Shown piece by piece: positions 33,961 to 42,900 of a stretch of 64,000 nucleotides of DNA. The translations under genes were made by a program, and so were the position numbers. The stretch spans positions 1,324,001 through 1,388,000 of the forward strand of contig CM034397.1 in assembly GCA_019925095.2 (NCBI GenBank), in the 5' to 3' direction. The first letter of the stretch is position 1, and every line of letters begins with the position of its first letter. The notes beneath the pieces are model-generated. The model made no database searches. It was not told the DNA's origin and was given only the letters and a program-made list of their open reading frames with translations. The DNA is from Dendrolimus kikuchii (taxonomy: Eukaryota; Arthropoda; Insecta; Lepidoptera; Lasiocampidae).

Positions 33961-36900
33961 ATAGTGAAATACATAGCATAGCATAATGTCCGTGGACATA
34001 TATATATATATATATATATATATGTAGGAACCCTCTTTGTTATTTTAAAATAACCATATGACGGAAGTGGTCAATAACCGGATAGTGTTCTTTAATGTAG
34101 TAATTGGAAGTTGTTTAACCGGATGTCAATGTAGAAGCATTTATTTATTAAGCTAACAGATATCGGAAATGGAGTAACCGGATGTTGGAAGTTAATACGT
34201 ATGGCGGAAGTTGCTTTTATGAAGGAAGTGTAACTGAAGTGGCGCCACAGCATTACCGGAGGGTGTCCCTGCGGCGCGCTATGAGGACCTTATAAATACT
34301 GGGTGTTCGGGCAGAGGGGGCAGTCTTGAACCGACGGCCTACAATCGGCAATCTACACTGACAGTCTACATTGGTAGTCTCGGACGAGGAGCACATAATA
34401 TAATGTGGTTGATAATTACTGCTTGATAATCGCAGTATTCTTGAAGGGCAAATTGCTGCTCGACACCTGACAAGCGTGGATGCAACTCTTGGAGTTGTCC
34501 TAATATATCTGTGTACTATTGTGCAATATTTAATATCGTAATTGTGATAATTCTAGTGTAATGAACTTTGATTATAATATTTCAGATTATTATTGTGTTA
34601 TTCTCGGAGCGTCAATTCGTTCGCTCCCGGCGTGAACCCGACATATATGTTTATTATTATTTTGATGTAAATTTCTCTAATAACCCCTTTTATTTTTATA
34701 ATTATTATACTGAACCGATTTATATTATTTGTGTTGTATTGTCTTCCGTGACTCTACCTGGCTGGTCCCAGGCGGAATTACAGCCCTGGCCTTAGCGGCT
34801 AGCATTACGCTGAGCCTGGGTCCAATTTTAGGTCTCATATTGATGCATTTCTTTTATTTTTCTCAGTTTTGTTAGTGTTTATTTATTTGTCCTAAATAAA
34901 ACAATTCTTTCTGTCTTCCCTCGTCATCATGTGCGCGACTTGAAAGCGGGCAGACGTCGTTGACGGTGGTGTCCATTTTGCGATTTTCAGGCCCAATTAA
35001 ACCTGAACTAATAATTTCATAGGATTGTTTTCTATCGTTGTATAGATCCATGCCTGAAAGTCCACTGTAGTGCTGGTCGTGTCTGCGAGATCGATGAGCA
35101 CGGAGACGCCGTCTGCAACTGCATCAAGGACTGCCCTTACGAGACCGACTCAAGGCGCAAGGTAAATCCTGGGCCTAATTGCGGCCTTCCTTCAGCCAGT
35201 CCCTGTCCACTGGTGGACGTAGGTCTCCCCACATATCCCGGTCTGGAGAGCACCCTACGCTACGTTTGTCGAGACTTGATTACTTGTATTTAAATAAGGG
35301 GCCATTAATAAATGTCGCATGTTAAGGGAGAATGGGCTTGATGAACTGTGACATTCTGTGACCAAGGGGTTCCAAATTTTGTGACGTCACATTTCAAAAT
35401 TTAATACGTTTAAGCTTTAAAACATGAAATTTGAACTATGAACGAAAACCTTCGAAATAGTTAACTTCACTTTTTGTTTTTTTTGGCAAGACGGAACGCG
35501 TCTGTCAACGTCATTTGACAGGCGCGTCAACCGTGACGTACAGGAGCATCACACCCCCTCGCTGATTATTACATGGAGCCAAGATTTACAAATTAAGATA
35601 CCTGTATTGTAGACAAGAAAATAAAACCATCGAAGACTGGAACATATCTTTTATTAACAACATAAACTTAGAAGGGAATGGTACTCGCTAAGCTGAAAGC
35701 GGGGCCGTTTTTCAGGTAGCAGGTATCAAAGGTGGAAAATAACCATGCTAACTTACGTCAAAGTAGCAAGGCTAGTTTTTACATGTCTGTATTTTTATTT
35801 TGACATTACAAACATACACTTAATTTTATTTATTTGTCAATTAGTACCCCATTGATGTGACTGTGTGCTCCCTACCCTATAAAGTTATTTGACTCAAATC
35901 ATGACGTCATAAATTGTTACACTCATACACAAAACTAGACAGTTTCAAAGTTGTGTAAGATTATAACTTACATAGCTGGGCACCGTTAATCAAATAGTTA
36001 ACTTCGTTAATCGCTAATCCGTTACTGAAAAAGTTAACTTCGTTAAAAGTTAAAACGTTACATCTCAGAAAATTTAACGCAAGTTAACGTTAATCGTTAA
36101 TCCGTTAAAAACTGTTGGTTCGGGAAGTTAACAGGTTAGAAGCAAAAAAAAGACGGATATAATTATTAGTGTTTAACATAGGCATGTTGGCAAACAATGT
36201 TTTTTTTTTTAATTATTTTTTATTAAGATAGACTAGTTGTTAACAGATTTGCGACTATCTGTTCCCCGAGGACTGCCGCATCATTTAACGAGTCTTTCGA
36301 CTTTACGTCTAGCCACATTTTGACGAGACTTTGAGCTTTGCTCTTTAAAGATTTATTGCTGGATTAACGATTAACGGACTTTGGGAAATTTAAAGAAAGT
36401 TACAGAGTCCGTAAACATATTTTTAAGTTAACTTAAAAGTTAATCCGCTACTCGAAATGTTAACTTCGTTAATTAACGATTAACTGATTAACGAGTCAAT
36501 GCCCAGCTGTGGTAACTTATATGATTTGACTGATTGTCAACTACCCTATTGCGTTAGGTTTGCACCAACCACAACGAGACCTGGACATCGGACTGCGAAG
36601 TATACCGTCAACGGTGTCTGTGTTTGGACAATTCGGAGTTATGTCGCGGTCCGCAATACCACCACGTGCAGATCGAATACTATGGCGCCTGCAGAGAAAT
36701 GCCGGTAAGAATTATGTCTCATATGCCAAGGCTACACTGTTAATTGGACTTTAACAATAAACAAGAGTATAAATATATGCGTGTGTGTGTCAAATGCATG
36801 GTAGTGTGTGTAATGTTTTTGAAGTGAAACTTCTATATAGACGGGGTCTTACGATTTTTCTGTCACGAAAAAGCGTTACGGCCGCGTGGAGGAGCGGCAT

Positions 36901-39900
36901 AAATTTAGACGACGTGGTGAGAGACGGCATAATGTAAGAGTAGACTATCGATGTTTTTATTGGTTCCGGATCGAATTCAGTTTTTTGGTTTGATAAAATA
37001 AAATATGTTTAAATAAAAAATGCATTCATTAAAATGTACCTAACCTAACCAAATCATAATTTGCAGTAAACCTGCGAAAAATCGAAATGTGTGCTGGGAC
37101 ACATAGTAGAAGTGAAACTTCAACGGACAAGTGGCAAAACGAATCACAACCAACATTTTAACTTGAAGTTTTACGGGCAGATTGTTAATGTAACCTACTT
37201 GTCCAATTTGAAAACTTGCCCGAACAACTTGAAGTTAAAATTTTGTTGCGATTCGTTTTTCCACTTGTCCGTTGAAGTTTCACTTCTACTGTGTCCCAGC
37301 ACACATTTCGATTTTTTTTTAAATTGTTTCAATGTATTTTTATGCATAATTTGAAAAAAATATTAACCTTCCATGATCAAATTGATCGTGTACTAGCAGA
37401 AGGTGATGTCAGGAGCCTTAAGAACAGACGAGCGTGCATGACAAGAGTTATGAATGTCAAAGAAGCGAGTGAGGTGTGTAAGAATAAGCCTGAATGGCGC
37501 GCTGTTGTTCGTGCCTACCCCGCAAGGGAACTGGCGTGAAGTTATATATGTATGCATGTATGTGTTCTGCACTCCTTCTCTATATAAACTATAAGTGTGC
37601 GAAATTTCATACTCCTCCGTCCGCGCAATTTTCGTAAAAAGGGGTATAAAGTTTTTGCTTCACGTATATGGAGTCGTATAAATATTTTCTGCGCAGGAGT
37701 GCAGCGAGAGCGAGATGTCCGACTTCCCGCGGCGCATGCGCGACTGGCTGTTCAACATCATGCGCGACTTGGCCGAGAGGCGCGAGCTCACCCCCCACTA
37801 CCTGAAGATGGAGCGCGAGGCCGAGTCCAACCTCACCCGGCGCTGGACCAACGCAGCCATCTGGAAGTGGTGCGATCTCGATGCCCATGACAACGACAGG
37901 TGAGTGATATTTCCATAGTTCCATAGACAATGGAGAATATGCATGTAATTCAGATAACGAGTCATTTTTTTATATGATATCTTTATACATACATACATAG
38001 CTTCACGCCAGTTCCCTTGCGGGGTAGGCATGCACAACAGAGCGCCATTCAGGCTTATTCTTACACACCTCACTCGCTTCTTTGACATTCATAGCTCTTG
38101 TCATGCACGCTCGTCTGTTCTTAAGGCTCCTGACATCACCTTCTGCTAGTGCACGATCAATTTGATCATGGAAGGTGTGTCGTGGCCATCCACGACTTCT
38201 GCATCCATCCACTTTTGCATTGTAAAATTACATGTCTAAAATTATTTTTTTATTTAATTTACAGATTTTAATTAATAAAAATTATTAAAAATGCGCAGGA
38301 TATTTAACAGCGTTTTATCAGCCAAAAAGCGTTTTTCATTGATTGCTCAGCCAATATTTACACACTTTATAGAGTTGAAAAAAAAAATGTCAATCTTGAT
38401 CATATTTCTGAGGTAACCCCTGTACTCAAAGCGCATTTTCGACCAATTTTCTCGACAGAAAATAATTGCAAATTAACCTCTAAACGTGTTCTTCGATCTT
38501 TAATATTGTTATTACTGTTAAACGTACATCGCTAAAATTAATAAAAGTAACTTATAATATTATAAGAAATAAAATTACGGAGGGCGCTTGCCACCGCTAA
38601 CGTGCCGGCTTTATTGGAGCCGAACGGTATTTCACGTGACGATGGTAGGCGTCCCGACGGAATCACTCTAATTCCCTGGCAGCGTGGCAAGCCTTTGGTG
38701 TGGGATGCGACTTGCGTAGACACGTTGGCCGCCTCTCATTTACCAAACACGTCTAAATCGGCCGGTTCAGCGGCGGAAACAGCCGAATCACTCAAGCGGC
38801 GCAAATATGCAACCCTCTGTGAGAGTTATATGTTTGTGCCGTTTGCTGTCGAGACGCTTGGACCGTGGGGTCGTGAGGCCATGAGCCTCTAGCAAAATTT
38901 ATCGAAACGACTCATTGACTCTTCGGGTGATTAGAGGGCTGGTGCTTACCTCGGCCAACGGATCAGTATGGCGATCCAGCGAGGAAACGTAGCCAGCCTT
39001 CTGGGCACCTTACCCATAGAAGACGGTGATCTGGGCTCAGTATTTACTTATAGTCTTGAAGGACTATGAGTAGAATACAATACAAATAAGTTAAGTTTTC
39101 TTGCATTGTATTCTTTAATTTTATTAGTAGATATTTAATTGTAAATAAATAAAACTTTTTAATCTCCAGAAATAAAATTATAGTTATTTTATTCGGTTAC
39201 TTGCGTGTTTGGAAGTAATTAATTATTGTATTATCAATACGCCTGACGGTTTGGTGCTGAGTGATTATTGCGCCGCTTTGCTGAAGCTCGCCACTCGAAA
39301 TTAAGTTTTATATAAATGAAGGGGGCAATAATAACCTGAATTTCAAGGCCATCGCTCGACACTTATTTGGCGTATACGGTATAGAGGTCTAGTCTAAATA
39401 AGTTTAACTATATCAAATATTGTTGGAAAAGTGAAAAAAAAGAACCAACTGTCTGGGAATCGAGTCCCTAATTACCTCCTCACTACTTTAGTATTAGTAA
39501 ACCACTAGGCTAAACAGGCTTAATTTTAAATTTCGAATTTTCAATACGTATTAACCATGTAAACTCCTCTCGCTTTAGGATGTTTTGTCTCGCTTCCTCT
39601 TTTTCTCAGCCGCTGAATGAATAGTGTGATATCGGTGACGCGGGACGCTCTAGCTACGTACCTACTTATGTTACGTAGCGGATGTTCGGTGAATACAATA
39701 TTTAACACGCCTTATAATTGGCGCTATCCCATCGAATTTGCCGTCCTATGGTGGGCATCATTAAATTCATCTCCTTCTCATGGCAACAGTCCAGCCGAGG
39801 TAAAACTCCTTAGGGAGCTCCCTCGAGCAAGTTGCCAGTTGTAAAGTTGTAAGGTCTTCGGGCCAACAACATAAAGTCAAGTCCAATAAAAAAAAAAAAG

Positions 39901-42900
39901 AATTTGAATTAGGAGTACAGGCTCTTAAGTATTTAATATTAGACGTATGTAATGCGAGTGACATGTATGATTTAGAATAATATTATGTAGTAATGAAATG
40001 AGATTGTAATTAATTGAAAAGGTTGTGTTAATCGCAGACATATTCCCAGACACAAGGAAATATGTATAAAAATAACTTAAGACTAGTAGAAGATTAAACT
40101 AGTTAGTTGGTACATTCGCATATTATGTAGTGACAAAGCAATAACGGCCTTGACGGCCTCTGTGGTTGAGCGGGCTAAGCCTTTGCCGGCTTACCTGAAA
40201 GAAAGAAAAAACGTTTATTTGGTCATCACACAACGAGACATATAGCAATGAATGAATTGTACGGTGATATATACCAAAAAGTCTCGCAATAGTACCAAAT
40301 AGGTGGACTTCAGCATTTGCCAGGCAACAGGTGCCTGACGCTGGTTTTCAACTGCACCCTGGGACGGACGGATATCGCACTGTTATTTATATTTATATAT
40401 ATCAAGGGTTGAAAGGCTATTTGTTTTAAGCGACATTTTGTGTGAGACTTAATAACACTATGGGTTTGTTTTATCCTAATGTCTCAACTTAAAATATACA
40501 GAATCTGATGTCTAGTTTCCATCTATAGATGTTCTTTTTTTAAGTATGGTACATAATTCTTTAGTGATGTGTTTTTCTGGGTCATTTGAAACTTCAAACT
40601 TTTCTCCCGAGAAATTTTAAAAATGTCGTTTAAAACAAATAGCATTTCACCCATCGATATGTATATATATAGCGTGAATAATATAAATTACATACATAGA
40701 TATACATACAATTAACATAAACATAATAACAATTAGTACACAGAAAATTAGAAACAAATATTGTGGGGATACCGATAAAATAAATTTTAATGTTCATTAT
40801 ACATGATACACACGGTATATATGAGATGTAAAATACATTCAAATAAAAACAACTCAAAGGACCACATAGCATTCAACTCGGGTGCGGTATAGATAGGGCA
40901 CATTTATTTATTACTTGAGATATAAAATTAATTATGGGTGGTTATAAAAAAAATAACCACTTAGGCTAAGGCGCCTTAGCCTTCTAACGTGTATTAAAAA
41001 AAGTTTGGATCAGTTCATAATAAATAGATGTGCCCTATGAGTGGTGAGTGGCTGATCATCTCCCCCGGGCCAAGACAACCAGCTCAAACACAAATCGAGT
41101 TGGGGGTCTTGACCTGGGAGAGGCAACGCGGTCGCTCACACATATGCAAGTAGTATATATATATATATATATATTAGTAAGAAAATATTTTGTAATTAGT
41201 ATATGTAAGTATATAAATTTTTTTTTTTTTTTTTTTTTTTTTTTATACAGGGGAAATCCGTTTGAGGACCGTAGGCCGCGCGAGGGGGAAAGGTCGCGGC
41301 CCGTGAGTGGGATTCGCCAGGTCGGGGTGGCACTAGCACCCCACGTTGAGATGTGAGATGCTATTGCCACGCCGCGGGTAGGGATACCCACTAAAACCCC
41401 TGTCCGATCCCAAGCGTCCTTTGTCCGGGCTGTGGGCTCGCTCGCGCATTCACCACCAGCCCGGACGGACGGCGGCCGGCCCCTTTGCGGGCTGGCCTCA
41501 CCATTTGGTAGCCGGAGATCTGGGTCTCTCCGGCTCCTCTACCTCACCGCGAGGTGAGAGGGGGCGCGCGGATCGGCGCGCGTTCCTCCTCTCCGGCCTT
41601 TATGTGCGGGCGGGTCCGGTTTCCCCGCCGGTCGCCCGAAGTATATAACTTATTGGCCAACATAAGCCAACCTGTACCAACCCCTATCCAGATCCTACAA
41701 ATTCAACCTGTATTTAGTATATATATATTAAATAGTATAAAGCAAGTAGTAGTAGACTCGGGTATATCTAGTTCGCCCGGGCTAAAGGAGATAAAAAAAA
41801 ACTCACCTCCCAGATACGACTGAGTCTGTGTTGTATTCGGGCAGGTCGGTCTCCCGGCACGAGTTGTTCCCGATCCGCGCGCCGCTGATGTCCTTGGAGC
41901 ACTGCATCGCGCCTTTCCTCGACCTCTGCGACGCCGACAACGACCACCGCATCACCCTCGCGGAGTGGGGCAAGTGCTTGCAGCTCGATGAGGTAACGTA
42001 TCGCCCTGTTTTTGAAGTGAGAACATCTTTAGCCGCGAGATAAGTAGGGCGGCACGGAAATTGTTAAAAAAAAAAAAACAATTTCTTAAGACAAGTTTAT
42101 TGCTCGACAGTTCTTATAAGACTATATTAATTACAATCAAATTGTTATAAACTACTTTAACTTAAAATCTAATTTGTACTTTATTAGTTTTAAAGTGTTT
42201 TAAGTAGACAAAATGGATTATAAATAAATTAAACTAAAAATAAACTATATATACAAACTAAAATTAAAGTGTAAAATCTAGTTCTAGACCGCTGTCAGTC
42301 GGAAACGTGCCCAAAAGACTGGCCACATTGCCTCTCTTAGTGGCAATGCTGATGCGCTGTCCGAGGTATAACCAGTCTTTTGGTCACGTGAGTCATCCAC
42401 CAGACGTTTGACTATGTCCCGATAAAGCTTGTGCGCCTCTCATTTCCGATGGCTGAGTATTTGCGGCGTACATGCTAGTAGCTGGAAGATGGGACGCTGC
42501 CAAAGTAACGACGCAAGACGCGTCCCATACTAAGGAGCGATCCATCTTCCAGGGCACCAATGACATACCATCGGGTCTCCTGCCATCGTCGCGGCACAGG
42601 CCGTTCGGTTCTAGGACGGCAGGTACCCCGGCGGTGACAAGAGCCCGACGGATTATGTCATTAAGTGTTGCATGACGTGAAATTCTGTCGGCACTCCTGC
42701 TACACGATAACCCATGGTGACTGAGGCGCTCGACCTTATCTCCGCACTGACAGCGGTGTGGAACAACACAGGCCGGCCCTAGGCGAATGCAAGCACTTAT
42801 TCTAAACGCGTTATCGTCTAGAAAAGTGCCCAAATTCGCCGAGGGGAATGCCTGCAGCCACAAGCCAGACTATCTATCTATCAAATCTAATTACTAGCCT

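Larger units (their letters stand above)
36715..37668 (-). mobile_element. Helitron-like element with nested insertions, SPARC intron 5
   Basis: Outer segments 36720-36820, 37318-37366 and 37572-37668 align with the intact Helitron at 1289-1620. The insertions are a palindromic element (about 36821-37318) and a (TATG)n LINE (37367-37562). The right boundary is about 30 bp from SPARC exon 6, so the insertion reaches almost into the acceptor region. Confidence 0.6.

Noticed and set aside
37607..37930. Minus-strand frame opposite SPARC exon 6
   Set aside because: Shadow of a GC-rich coding exon; the + strand matches the SPARC EC domain.
41421..41823. GC-rich + frames upstream of SPARC exon 7
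   Set aside because: Mostly repeat B copy 3; no phase-compatible acceptor and donor pair, and no similarity to SPARC.
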